From NCBI GenBank assembly GCA_016169945.1, contig JADLSH010000355.1:4273501-4337500 (forward strand): a stretch of DNA of 64,000 bases, read 5' to 3'. The DNA is from Trachythela sp. YZ-2020 (Eukaryota > Cnidaria > Anthozoa > Malacalcyonacea > Clavulariidae). Shown piece by piece: positions 1-11,936 of this stretch. Each line of letters starts with the position of its first letter. Within the stretch, counting starts at the first letter, position 1. The translations under genes were made by a program, and so were the position numbers. The notes under the pieces were generated by a model, which saw nothing but the letters and a program-made list of their open reading frames with translations, had not been told where the DNA came from and ran no database searches.

Positions 1-682
1 TATTTATTATATTGTCTACCTAATTAGTAACAACCTGGGTGCCAGAGCCTCTGGGGGTTTTATTGGGGATGTGAGAAGTGACGACCTCCGTAAGTCATAA
101 CTGATTTGAAAACAATTCCTGTCTATATTTTGCTCATAGATGGATTTTCCAATTTTGCTCTGGGGGTGTGCAAAAAGGTGTAACATAATTAAACTTTATT
201 TCAATCATATTACATCACTCCTGTAAATTTCTTGGGGGGGGGGATTTCTGTGGGTACACACTCATGGCCAGAAAATCCGTCTATGATGTATATCTACTGT
301 TTCATTGGTTGAGATGTGATATACAGTATCAGAGCCCAGACGCACAGAACTGTGTCACGATTATAAAAGCTGATAAAAATTGGTCATATGATTTAAGCTG
401 GCCAATAGTATTTACTTATTTGTGAAAATTATGTGGGCATGCCATGATATTTGTAAAATTTCAAGTTCTCAATTTCGCAAATGAAAGTGAACTATTTACC
501 TGTCTAATTCGTTTTTTCCCCTTTTTATTATATCAAACAAATATAATTTGTTATATAAAACGAATACATCTAGAGCTTGTAAGTGAATACATGCGTATGT
601 GTTTTTATGACGTCACAAGTACAACAACCAATCACAAAAGCTGTATCTATGTACTCGCCACAACGGCTCGTTAATTAGGCCT
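1..682. other. Intergenic, no gene seen
   Basis: No convincing exon is visible. The stretch holds a G-run near 233-243 and AT-rich sequence. The one open frame of note (444-674) has no recognisable domain or splice partner. Confidence 0.5.
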
Positions 683-1814
683 TTAAACAATCATAAGTAA
701 TGGTTGGGCATCACTTGTTGTTGGTGGTGGTGTTGGTAGGGGTGCCGAGGGTGGTGCCGAGGGTGGTGCCGATGGTGGTGCTGAGGGTGGTGCCGAGGGT
801 GGTAGTGATGGGGGTGCTGAGGGTGGTGGTGGCCTCTTATCAATCACTAGTTCTGCTAAACTGTCAGATAATGTCAAACCATAATGGATTTCAGCATCTT
901 CCAATGTTACAAACTTTTTCCTGTACACAACAGTTACTCGTGATCGCAGATGGCAATCTATATAAAAGGCATGAACACAAGAATGAAGTAACATCACATC
1001 TATGATTGAATAATATTTAAAAACATCCTTGATCTTACTCTTTTTATACTAAGGGCTTTCAAAATAAGCCGGCAGCTGCTGGGTTACTTTGAGCTTTACC
1101 GCTGGGTTACTATGAGCTTTACCGCTGGCAACTGTGACCTGTCGGTCAAATTTTAGAACAATTTCAATAACAGACAACTTAAAATCCACATTACCGCCTG
1201 CTAATTTATTATCACAACAGTCTATATTGAACTAATTCTGAAATCCCTGTATATATATATTAATGAATTAGACATCTAACAGTAGCATTAACTTACTTGA
1301 TAAGAGAATGTTGGAAGAAGTACCACATTTAATATGTTTGGCACCATTGTCCCAGAAACTGTTCTTTTTACCAAATGCTGGCCACTCTCCAACAGACATT
1401 TTTCCATATTTTGGATCTGTTTTGGCAAATTATCACTATGAACTCAACAAATGCCTTGTCTTCCTCAAAGGTCCATTGATGAAATTTTACTGGGGACTTC
1501 TTTGTAGGAGTAAGTTTCCTCCTTCTGGATATCTTTCTATAACAACAGTTGATACACTGTATTTATATTTATCTGTATATATACAGCAAGTGCTATAAAT
1601 GAGACCTTTGTATAATTTTTACCTTTGGTGACATTGCAGGACTCTGACACAAAGCTCGACTGGATGATGAATTCTCCGTACGTGCAACTCTTCGTGACTT
1701 GTTCACAGGTTTTCCCGGCGTATCTCCTTTAGAAATATATGTCCTCTTGGCAATATCATTTTCCTCATCAACAATGTCAATAATATTATAAACATCGCTG
1801 TCGTCAGATTCCAT
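683..1814 (-). CDS. Three-exon protein of unknown function, apparent frameshift in exon 2
   Basis: Seen: exon 1 is 1814-1623 (ATG at 1814; 64 codons, phase 0, acidic start MESDDSDVYN, then a Lys/Arg/Ser-rich part) with donor GTAAAA. Exon 2 ends at 1297 with donor GTAAGT, phase 1; its upstream acceptor is uncertain (1556 keeps phase). Exon 3 is 957-683, and its acceptor phase fits exon 2. Exon 2 reads WTFEEDKAFVEFI in one frame, then FAKTDPKYGKMSVGEWPAF in another, with one surplus base near 1427-1432. Exon 3 has a basic stretch, then a Pro/Ala/Ser-rich repeat tail (SAPPSAPPS) encoded by a GGTGCC-type repeat. The tryptophan/acidic start of exon 2 vaguely recalls Myb/SANT-like DNA-binding domains, but I do not recognise the family. 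It may be a pseudogene or contain an assembly error. It is divergent to histone H4. Confidence 0.5.
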
Positions 1815-2590
1815 TTTTTCCCGAATTCTATAATAAAATAGAAAAATACAGTCAGTACAGTTAAATATATATTGCAGGTATCAAAATATATAGCAACATA
1901 TATGCGTATGCTTCTAAATACAATATAAAATAGTGCATCATACACAAAGATTCCCTCGCGCCATAATGATCACAACGCGGTCTATTCCCGCCATCTGCGT
2001 TAGAATACAGCAAAAATACCCCATTTTCAAACCGCGATTACTCCTCGATTTATTGGAGCTATTTAAGGTTTTAAAGTACCAATATAAAGAACAAAACTTG
2101 CTGAATATGATGACGTGATTTTTTCCCCGTTTCTGTTTAAAAAAGCTAATTAGCTCCAGCATTGTTTGAAGGTCACTTTTGTGGCGTGCCCTCTGACCCG
2201 GAAAAAGCATAAATACAATGCGTAATTAACATAACTAAAAAGAAATATCTATACCAAACAAGTCAAAAATAACTAAATTAGATACCTAAACAAAACAATT
2301 ATTAAAACATACCTTCCAAAAAATCACATCTTTAGGGATAAAAATCGCAATATATTTCAACAATTTTTCACCTAACTTTGTTGAAAATCGCAAATGTGAA
2401 TATTAATGAGATGCAATGCATTGTGGTATACTCACCATTCCTCCTCTGGAGCTTGACAAAGCTAGAGGATCAAAATTAACATATAACGCATTCGTAACGA
2501 AAAACTAACCAATGAGCTATCGTACTTTTTAACCAATCAATAACCAGGGAATACTAATGATTTATGTCTTCTCAGACGTCCGACCCACAA
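1815..2590. other. Divergent promoter region between the unknown gene and H4
   Basis: Non-coding, AT-rich sequence between two head-to-head genes. No further exon was supported. Short open frames here have no recognisable domains. Confidence 0.5.
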
Positions 2591-2595
2591 CACAG

Positions 2596-2607
2596 CCAAT
2601 ATATAAG
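2596..2607 (+). promoter_or_regulatory. CCAAT and TATA elements of histone H4
   Basis: CCAAT at 2596-2600 runs straight into TATATAA at 2600-2606, about 85 bases before the H4 start codon. This is the spacing expected for a short-leader histone gene. Confidence 0.7.
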
Positions 2608-2684
2608 TGCGCCAGCGGATTTCAAAACCATTCGATTTCAAAACAAGCTCAAGGAAATTCAAAGGCAAACGAAGAAAATATTGA

Positions 2685-2999
<315 letters not shown>

Positions 3000-3034
3000 A
3001 TCATTATATTCTGAAAGACTAATTATAAACAAAC

Positions 3035-3050
3035 GGCTCTTTTAAGAGCC
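3035..3050 (+). terminator. Histone 3' stem-loop processing signal
   Basis: GGCTCTTTTAAGAGCC is a 6-bp stem with a 4-base loop, followed by ACCA. It is the canonical stem-loop-binding-protein site that sets the 3' end of replication-dependent histone mRNAs. Confidence 0.95.
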
Positions 3051-3730
3051 ACCAAATCTCATAAAAGAATACGAACGAAATTCCATGATTTGTATGCTGT
3101 AATTTTAAGTATTCTTCCTGAGAACAAAATTCTATATTCAACTTGCCTAAGACGACAAGAAAATGTCAATTTGAGTAATATAAAGCTGCCACCAGTCCCA
3201 TATATTATCAGCTTCGAACTATATTGCATAAGAACGAGGCACTTACAATTTTCGGGTTTTAAACTAAGGAAATTGTTGGTCCCTAATTTGTTGAAGTTCA
3301 AGTTGAACACATGTTTTGAATGTCCTTGAGAGCCTGTCTTTTGATTCCCAAGGATACTGGGAGTCTGGTACAGTAATCAATTTCAGTATTATCTGTAGTT
3401 ATTTCACTTTCCATGCAATTATGTAGAAAAATATTCCCAGGACTAAATACCATTTCCATTCATATCCTTCAAAAAGTAATATTTAATATGATGCAGTACT
3501 TAAAATAAATCTGGTTTAAGCAAATTATGCTCCAAGTAGACCATACTTATCAAAAAAAAAACCCCTCCTGGTTAGGTCTAAAAAATATATACATACAATA
3601 ACTACTAATACTTGGTCTCAATTTCCACCTACAAAACTGAAAACTCTTAAACATCCCCCTCCTAGCTAGCCTAACATTGATAGTTGGACTATCACGATTG
3701 CAGTACCAGCAGCAAGACTTTGCTACTGTC
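3051..3730. other. Intergenic, no gene seen
   Basis: Two opposite-strand frames (3059-3329) are mirror shadows without domains. A short A-run is present at 3552-3561. No exon is supported. Confidence 0.5.
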
Positions 3731-3733
3731 CTA

Positions 3734-4226
3734 GGCCCTGTTTACATGAGCTCTACATGAAGGGCTGGCCCTCCTAGGCGAGATCCTGCAAGCCAATTAA
3801 AATCCCTCTTAAAAATTGTTTTCGTTTATATGAGAGGAGGGCCAGCCCTCCTAGGCGAGATCTCGCTATTAACTATCCGAGATCTTGCCTAGTAGGGCTG
3901 GAAATTTCACATATAAATGCAACAGGAGGGCTAGCCCTCCTAGTGGGGCTGAGTTAAAAAAACTTGCCATATCTGTGTTAAACTCTGCTCTTCGAAGTCA
4001 CTTTTGATTTAAATATTTAGATCTAGAACAATATTCAATTGTCCGTAAAATATGATTTTGGACTTCGTAAGAAAGTAAATGAGTTGTAGGGAAGCCATTT
4101 AATGTTGTTTATGCAGGGAGCCAGCCCTACCCAAAAGGGCTGATTTTTATCATGTAAACGGGCTGAAAACCAGCCCTATTGGTAGGGCTAGCCCTTCATG
4201 TACTCTGGGCTCATGTAAACCGGGCC
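3734..4226. mobile_element. PIF/Harbinger-like MITE with 3-bp CTA target duplication
   Basis: The terminal inverted repeats begin GGCCCTGTTTACATGAG at the left and end CATGTAAACCGGGCC at the right. CTA flanks both ends (3731-3733, 4227-4229). Internal copies of AGGGCTGGCCCT-like motifs give subterminal repeats. No transposase is encoded. A related element is at 32510-32905. Confidence 0.75.
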
Positions 4227-4229
4227 CTA

Positions 4230-6498
4230 GTTTACTGCATATTGGCATTTACCTCCGTATCTCAAAAGGATATTATAGAACATTTGAAATTAGGGCCTTC
4301 ACTCGAAACGTCAAAGTTCTTGTTGAATTTTTCATAAAGACCCAAAGCTTATTGGATATGAGATCAACCATATTCGCATAACAGACCGAACTCTTTGACA
4401 AGACATATTTTTTAACCATATCTGTTTATCTCAATTTATCATCAAATCTTGACTTTTCCAGATTTGTTGCTCAGATCTGCAGTGAATTTGCCTACAGACA
4501 GAGTTCTTAGTCAGAGATCTTTTAAGAACAGCCCATTGTATGAACTGCAGGTCATATTTTTTTAACTCCATGTGTCCATATTTTCCCACAGCATTGTCCT
4601 ATAATGAGAAAAACAACCAATGTCTTACTGTAAAGTAGCCTGCGTGGCAGGTGTTTGATGCGGGCAGGAGAGGCAAGGCGGGTGATAAAGAAAATGGGCA
4701 AATCTTGTGTGTCAGAATTGCACAGTGGGGCAGGAACTACCCTGGCTAATGAAAATATATTTCTAAGGGCTATTTAAATGAGCCAGAATAGTATGGTTTT
4801 AAGCCTGTTTACATTGGCTTGCTATGCAAGAATGGGATGACAGCTGGAGGATTTTGATGTAGAAATATGGCACAAAAACTGATCAACAGCATTTAAAAAC
4901 CATTGATCCTTCTATGCAAGAATATGTTCTTTCTATGCAAGACAAAACAATAATGCCTTTAGTCGCAAAATACTGCTTTGACATACTAACAGTATACGAT
5001 ATGTTATAACTTTTGTAGTCTTAAGCATGAAGTAATGTAATTATGTATGTGTATTTTTATGTATGTATCCTATATGCCAATGATGGTATTTTTGTAGATT
5101 AAATATATTCTATAGGGATCGGAGGGGTCTGCATTGAAACAGGCCAAACAAACACAGCCCCCTCATCCCCTCCTATAACTGTGTCTATTACTTGCTGTTG
5201 AAAAAAAACATGTTCCTGTCTTCCTGAGAACAAGCACTTTTCTCAGCGCGTTTCATTTCGTGCAAAAATATTTCGTTATTATTTTATGCAACACAAGAAA
5301 TTATAAACAGACACCTGATGACGTCACGTCTTGCAACATTGCACCACGCGGGCACAGCAATTGCAACATTCCCACCTTCGCATATGTAATAAGCCTAAAT
5401 ATGGCAAAATTTAGGCATTTTTCTTACCTTTTTGTACGTTCTGAACATACCACATCTATACTTTCTCAAAAAAGTGATAAAATCATAAAATGTTGTGTTA
5501 AATTCTTTAAAAATGCGACAAATTTCAAAATATTCTCAAAGGAAAAACAATAGAACGCGCTAGTTTTCAGTCCCTTCGTTAATTTTGCTTCCACTTGTGC
5601 AAAGTGAATTTTCTCCAATATATGACCAACCTGCAATAATCATTCAAGCTTAATATCATAGGTTTTGCCTAAAATTAAGACATAAGGCACGGAATAACAT
5701 TATTCTGGTATCTTTATAATTTCACATAGAATTTTCTTACTTTTCACTCACAATTCTTTCAAAAAATTACCTAATTTCCGCAAGTTTCTAAAAAATTTCT
5801 CTCGCTACTTTTTCCAAAGTGGATGCTCTGCAGGCCATTTATTTCCGGTTTATTGCGTCACAAGGCAACCGGCTTCTACAAGCGAAAACAAGTTTTTTGA
5901 TCAAAAAATTTCGTTTCAGTCTTGATCACTAGCAGTGTGGCAAAGACATTCCCAAATTGTTGGGGCCTGTTTTCACAAAAGGATCTTATCTTCAATGAGC
6001 AGAGATTACTGTGTAAGTATACGAGAGATTTAGGACTTTTAATAGGATCTTTTAGGCAGCGATCGTTTGTAAAGCGAACGCGATTTACACTTAGTCGTGA
6101 GCAGTTGTGATTTCACGCTTTCAGAACAAAATTTTTATGGACTTTGTTCTGGCCATTAACTGCCGTTTTTGGTCGCCGTTTTTACACCAAAGTGAAGCTG
6201 AATTATACTAGTTTTAAGTGCCCTAAACGTTCTTTAACCAATCGTTCTCGATTTCTTTTCTAGCTCTTCGGCTTTCGGAGCAGATTTCAGAAGTTTATGG
6301 AGTACTTCCTGAAAGATAGTGGAGAATTTTGCCAAGCTCAACACGAGTGATTTTCAAACACGATTGCCCGTTTTATCTTCAACACGAATGGGCTAAGAAG
6401 AACGGGGAGGGCAGAAGTGTAACTTGATTAAACGACGGTGAAAAGCGATTAAAGTTTGGTGTAATTTTTGGTAGAAATTTTTGACATTTAATAGAAAC
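4230..6498. other. Intergenic and 5' region of PTP4A
   Basis: No coding exon is supported. At 4285-4345 there is a decayed copy of the GAAACGTCGAAGTTCTT repeat family that forms perfect fold-backs elsewhere in the window. About 5900-6498 probably holds the PTP4A promoter and 5' leader, but no clear TATA box is visible. Confidence 0.4.
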
Positions 6499-9400
6499 AT
6501 GAAGACGCCTTCAGAGACAAAAGTCGCTGGAATTGCTCCTGTAACGCGACGAAGCACCCCCAGCGTTCCGGCGGTGATAGAGTACAAAAAAATGCGATTT
6601 ATGATAATGGATAGGCCTACAAACGCGAACCTTAAAACCTACATAGAGGTACTTTTAAAGTTTTTAACCTAGTCGTGGTTTCGAAAGTTGTTGTGTGCGA
6701 ATTTCGCAATGAAATTGATTTTCGACATGCATTCTTTTGTGTCACACAGGAATTGAAAAGACGCGATGTACACGACGTTGTACGAGTCTGTGAGCCAACT
6801 TATAATGTAGAGCCACTAAAGAAAGAAGGAATTAGCGTCTTGGTAAGTTAAAATTAGATTTTGATGCGAAATAAGCGTTCAAAACTCTTAAAAGATTTCG
6901 CTTTCGCACGCCCTTCGTCACTTCGACTTCGTGTGCTCGATGAATGAAGTCGAATTGCCAATTAGATTTTATAAGCTCTTAGCTGACACTGAAATAAATT
7001 TATGAGGCAAGTATTTTAACTTGAAATATTCGTAAATGAAGCCTTTTAAGCCATCCACTATTGACAATATACCTAATCTGGCATAGAAATGATTTTCCCT
7101 TGAAAAGTTTGGGAAATATATCCGAATTCTTTTCCGGTATACTAAATTATTCGCTTTTCAGACGCTAGACATGTGACATGCCCATAAAAAATGTCTGAAA
7201 AAAATTAATAAAGGCAAACATTAATGGTTAATTTGAATGACTATAAGCATGCCCAGAAGTTTTGTTTGAAAATTTTTCCCAAGCGGAAAAAAAATGCAAT
7301 GTACATGAAATTTGAGAGTATGTCAACTTTAAATACCTAATAGTGATTAACATGTCTTGTTGTCCAAAGGGGTGGGTGTTTATTAAATAATTGGCAATGT
7401 GACATTTTACAGTCCGGCAATTATTGTGTTTTGCATCCAAGGTGGACATTTGCATATTATAAAACATTGTCAGATGAAACTTGACAGGTGTTTTGTATAT
7501 TTGAACGTTTTGATTAGCTCAGACAATCTATGCGAGGCTAGTTAAATGTTATTGGCTGATCAGATGAACCCAGTATAAATGCTTAACACTTTCCCCTTAC
7601 GAATAAAATCATCACATCTTAGACAGGGTGAAATAAAAAAGTAGTGCATCAAGCTTAATGTGAGACATCACGGGCATGGTTAACCAATTTACACGCCACA
7701 CTTTCCCCTTGACGAGTAAAATTATTTGAGTAAGAGCTTGTTCATATGATCCCGCTTACAGAGACGTCTCACCTAGCAGGACAAATATTTCTGTATGTCA
7801 TATGGAGTTTTTAATCCAACTTCCCGAGATGCAATTACAATGTGCTATAATTAGCGCTTGCAAAACTTCGACCTCACTCACCAAACTGTGCTTTTCAGGA
7901 GGGTCCTCAAAGAGGACCACGCCACAAATTTTTTAACAATTGTTGTTTTTCTTTATCTTTTTTTCATTAAAAAGCATTCAAGGTTTAGCAAGATATTCTT
8001 TATCCCTGTTTATAAAAGAAACATAAAACTACATAAACATTGTGCAATTAAGTGCAGGGTTCGTACTGGTCCTTAAAAACCATGAAAGTCCTTAATTTTC
8101 ATTTTGCTAATTAATGTGAGAATAAACAATGTTTTATTTGCAATTGTTCATCCTTTTATAGATGTAAAAAACAGTAGAAGAACTTTGAAAAATTTAATTT
8201 GATCAATTCATAAATTTAATGAGTTCACATTAAGAATTTCCTAACATCCTGTTTTTGAAAATGAAATGCACAATCAATATTGTCCTCTTGTCTACAGCTG
8301 TGTATTGCCAGTGTTGAAATAATATTCCGACTGGTACGAAAATATTTTCTGTTTACATTCATTCTGCTCCAAATCTATGTGGGCCTTATTTAGTTGGTTT
8401 AACCTAGCTGGTAGGATGACTTCAGACCAGTTTGAGCTATATTTCCACCCAATTTCATATAGAAAACAGTTACAACACTATGACCCAAATGAAACTGTAC
8501 CACTCTGACTTCAGCCAGGTCTCAGGTAAACAGCGACTGAAGACGACACTATGACTGAAACACAATTGTCCCACTCTGACTTTGTCCAAGTCTTGTGTAA
8601 ACAGAGACAACATCCTGTTTGAAACAAAATCTTTCCATTCTGCCTTCTTCCCAGTGTCATGTAAACAGTGCATGACTATAGACAAAACTTTGACTAAAAT
8701 GAAATCGAAAATGAATTTCATCCCGGTCTTCAATATGCAGCAAGTAGAAACAGCATTATCACTGAAATTAAAGGTTGTTTCCATTACGGTCACTTTGCCC
8801 ACACAGGACGAGCGAACGTTTTTTAATTAACATGTCAGGCCTTAAAATATCGGTCGGTCACAGACATTTTCCGACCCATTCGTGAAATTGTCCGACCCAG
8901 AAAGAAACGCACTGGACATTTTGTCTGACGGAAGGAAAATTGAGGTTTACCGTTTGTCCGACCCAACTGTATTGATGTCGACCAAACTTTAACTTTGTCC
9001 GACGTAAATTTACCCCGTAAATGTTTATCAGAGCTGTTATGTGGTCCGCTAAGCGTGACAGCGCTTGCTTGTCACACATGGGCAATGCAACCATAATGGA
9101 AAACGGCCTTAAATCTTCCTGATCTGACGTCGTCCAGCACCTCTATTGCTAATTTCAACTGGTGATATTTTATTTCCACTTTTTCTACCAGGACTGGGCC
9201 TTTGATGATGGTGCAGCACCACCAAAGACAGTTGTAGAAGACTGGTTGAATCTTATAAAAGTGAGATTTCACGATAAAAGTGGGTCCTGTATTGCTGTGC
9301 ATTGTGTTGCAGGATTGGGAAGGTAAATACTTATGGAGGAAATTCTATTTTTAATATGTCTTTTCAGATAACATGTGCCAAAAATTAAAACCCAAACTCC

Positions 9401-10606
9401 CAAAGTGTGACGTTTTAGCTTCTAGTATGTTGTGTGATACAGGGAAATAAATAGCATAATAGATATGACTGACAATTTCTAAGGACTTGTATAGAAAAAT
9501 GCAGTTTGTCTATCACAGCATTTTCACATATAAATCCTTAGAAAAATTTCCATGAACTACTGTTAGTGTGTTACCTTTGTGTCCTTACCCAATGTTCACT
9601 TACCCGATGTTTACTTACCCTGTCAACTATACTAATGTAAAAAGAAACCTGGGGCCGTTTAGCTTAAACGGTGGATAAGCTAAAATTAAAAAACACTTTC
9701 ACACATTTGGTGAATGACTGAACTTAAATCTTATGCCCTTAATATGTAGTTGCAAATATGATTGTTCTATTCACGTTGAAATATTTTAGCTTGGTTGTTC
9801 GATGAATGTATAGACTTGATCTATATTTTCGAGTTATCCACCGTTTAAGCTAAAAGGGCTTCGTACAACCGGCCCCAGGATTACTTGTAAGGAGAATCAA
9901 ACCCACAGTGGACCATTCAAAAATAATGACTATTTAATTATTTTGAGTTACTTATATACTACCCATGTTATAGGGCACCAGTCTTGGTTGCAATAGCATT
10001 GATAGAAGCTGGAATGAAGTTCGAGGATGCTGTTGATTTGATTAGAAGGTAAATAAATTGCTTATGAATTACCCTGCTGAATGGGGAATGGTAATCCACT
10101 AAAACCCACCACTATCTAGGATGAGGCGGTTTTTATAAAAACCCCCGAAAATAAACCCGGTTTTTTAAAAACACATTCAAAACTATACAGTTAAAAACCT
10201 AGATCATGCTACTTGCCCTTTAGTTTCATAGACAAGAAAGTTCAAAGGAGCGTATTTACAAATAGCGCACAATCATCTTATAAGTTCTCAGCCAAGAACA
10301 CAAGCTTATCCACTTTCTCAGGCTTCAGCTGTGCTCTGCCATCTAAGCTGTCACAAAAGTGCATTTGAATACAGATTTTCTCAGGGGTTTTTTTATATCG
10401 CTTTTCTGTTTTTTTAACGAAAGTAACATTGGTTGTTAAATACTGTTATACGGTTAATATTGTTGTGATCATGTAACTATTAGTTATTTTGTTTTCATAG
10501 GCAAAGGCGTGGTGCTATAAACGCAAACCAGCTATCCTATCTGGAAAAGTACAAGCCAACGAGACGACTTAAGGTGAAGGAAGCAAATGGCTGCTGTGTG
10601 CAATGA
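6499..10606 (+). CDS. PTP4A: PRL-type protein tyrosine phosphatase (PTP4A), five exons
   Basis: Exons are 6499-6648, 6750-6842, 9192-9322, 9974-10048 and 10501-10606. All introns are GT-AG, phases agree, and the product is 184 residues (vertebrate PRLs are 167-173). It is a membrane-anchored dual-specificity-type phosphatase; the family binds CNNM magnesium transporters. The P-loop [10 protein letters not shown] puts the catalytic Cys at 119 and Arg at 125, with the Ala after Arg typical of PRLs. The general-acid loop reads WAFDDG (family usually WPFDDG). Cys64 matches the regulatory disulphide cysteine of human PRLs. A basic stretch precedes the CaaX box CCVQ, a prenylation signal. The N-terminus is about 15 residues longer than in human PTP4A1. 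The start is the first ATG after an upstream non-ATG extension. The last four exons are nearly unmistakable; only the start is less certain. Confidence 0.96.
6843..9191 (+). other. Large intron 2 of PTP4A
   Basis: This 2.35-kb intron shows no coding exon. A region around 8390-8790 has repeated CATGTAAACAG-like motifs and looks like a decayed MITE. 8840-9060 has several GTCCGACCCA-like repeats. Its ends are GTAAGT and TACCAG. Confidence 0.6.
9648..9879. mobile_element. Short MITE in PTP4A intron 3
   Basis: Inverted ends CCTGGGGCCG / CGGCCCCAGG flank an inner pair of inverted arms (AGCTTAAACGGTGGATAA). It is about 230 bp, with no coding capacity. Confidence 0.7.
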
Positions 10607-11936
10607 CTATATATTTTACATGAAACAGTATAGATAAATGTATTCAAATTTATCAAAAAGAAGGCCTATTTTCTAAGATAAAATTATTTTTGACGAATAG
10701 CTGTATTTAGTAGCAGTGTGTAAAATTAATGAATTAGTCGATTTTAGTAATATTGGGTCTTGAAAGTCCTGTCAAACTCTAAGTATCTGAGGTATTATAA
10801 ATTGATGGTAGGATTGGTTTTTAGCCAGATGTATATGAATTAAGTTGAGGTATAAATTATGTACTTGAACAGAAATGATATTGTGTACACTAATTTAAAG
10901 TAGTGTAGAAAACAGTGATTTATGGGATCGTGATAACATTATTTTTAACCTGGAGTTGCCACTGCTTATATGCAAATAGTGTGGTTTATTTGTTTGCATA
11001 ATTATGGCAAATAAAGCAATACATGTCCAAATTTGAAGTCCGTTTTTCCCTATAGCAAATGTTGCTGTGTGAGAAAGGGTTTGGCAAATTAATTACAAAA
11101 AGAACTTATTTTAATTTTAATATGTGTTGCATGTGTTTAAAAACTAGGCGACCAAACTTTATATTTAGAAAAGTTATAATAAAATGTATCTAAAAGTTGG
11201 TTCATTTTTTTTTTTAACATAAGATTTGTTTTGCTATTTTTTTAACCATATGCAACATTCATACAGGATTTATATGTGGTGGCAACTTCAAATAATTTGT
11301 AAGTTTCAAGAGGGCAAAACTGTGTTATAGCTAGTACTGAAAGCACAACTTTATTATTAATTATTGAAGTACATTCATTTGTATGTATTGACTATTGGGT
11401 ACTGTTTGGTTTTCAAAGCCATGTTCCCCTAAATATATTGGTATATATGAAGAAAACCAACTGCAGTAAAAAACTAAATAAATTTTTACGGTATGCATGA
11501 ACATTAGCCGAGTTTACACTGCAAAGCCTAGGCCTGGTTACCTTTGTCTTCATTTGGCTTACGCTGATTGGCTGATTAGTCCGCCAATCCGTGAAGGCCT
11601 AGGCCTATAGTGTATACACGGCTTTACTTACTGAAACGTCTGAAACAGACGCTAGACAAAAAGTCTTTGTATAACAATAATCTGGAGAGCCTTGTGTCAT
11701 GTAAGTCCCACTGTTATCGAAATTATTTTTGGTCAGCTGCAAAGGTGTAAATTCTTGCAGAGCTAAATACCCTCGCTCGGAACAAGGTATTAAACTGTTG
11801 TCCAAATATCAATGCTTGGTAATCTGTAACTAGAATAGTTTTAACTTATTGTATTTAAACTACAAACTGGTAATAATAAATTCTGCATAAAACATGAAAC
11901 ATATGTTGTTTATTTGCATACAATATTTGTTGTTGT
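10607..11936. other. Convergent 3' regions of PTP4A and PSMF1
   Basis: This AT-rich stretch is the shared 3' flank of two genes meeting tail to tail. AATAAA at 11010-11015 (+) is a candidate poly(A) signal for PTP4A, and AATAAA on the minus strand at 11914-11909 one for PSMF1. A short inverted pair with AGGCCTAGGCC cores lies near 11527-11610. Confidence 0.6.

Noticed and set aside
5260..5553. 97-codon open frame
   Set aside because: AT-rich, no domain, no splice partner and no repeat support.
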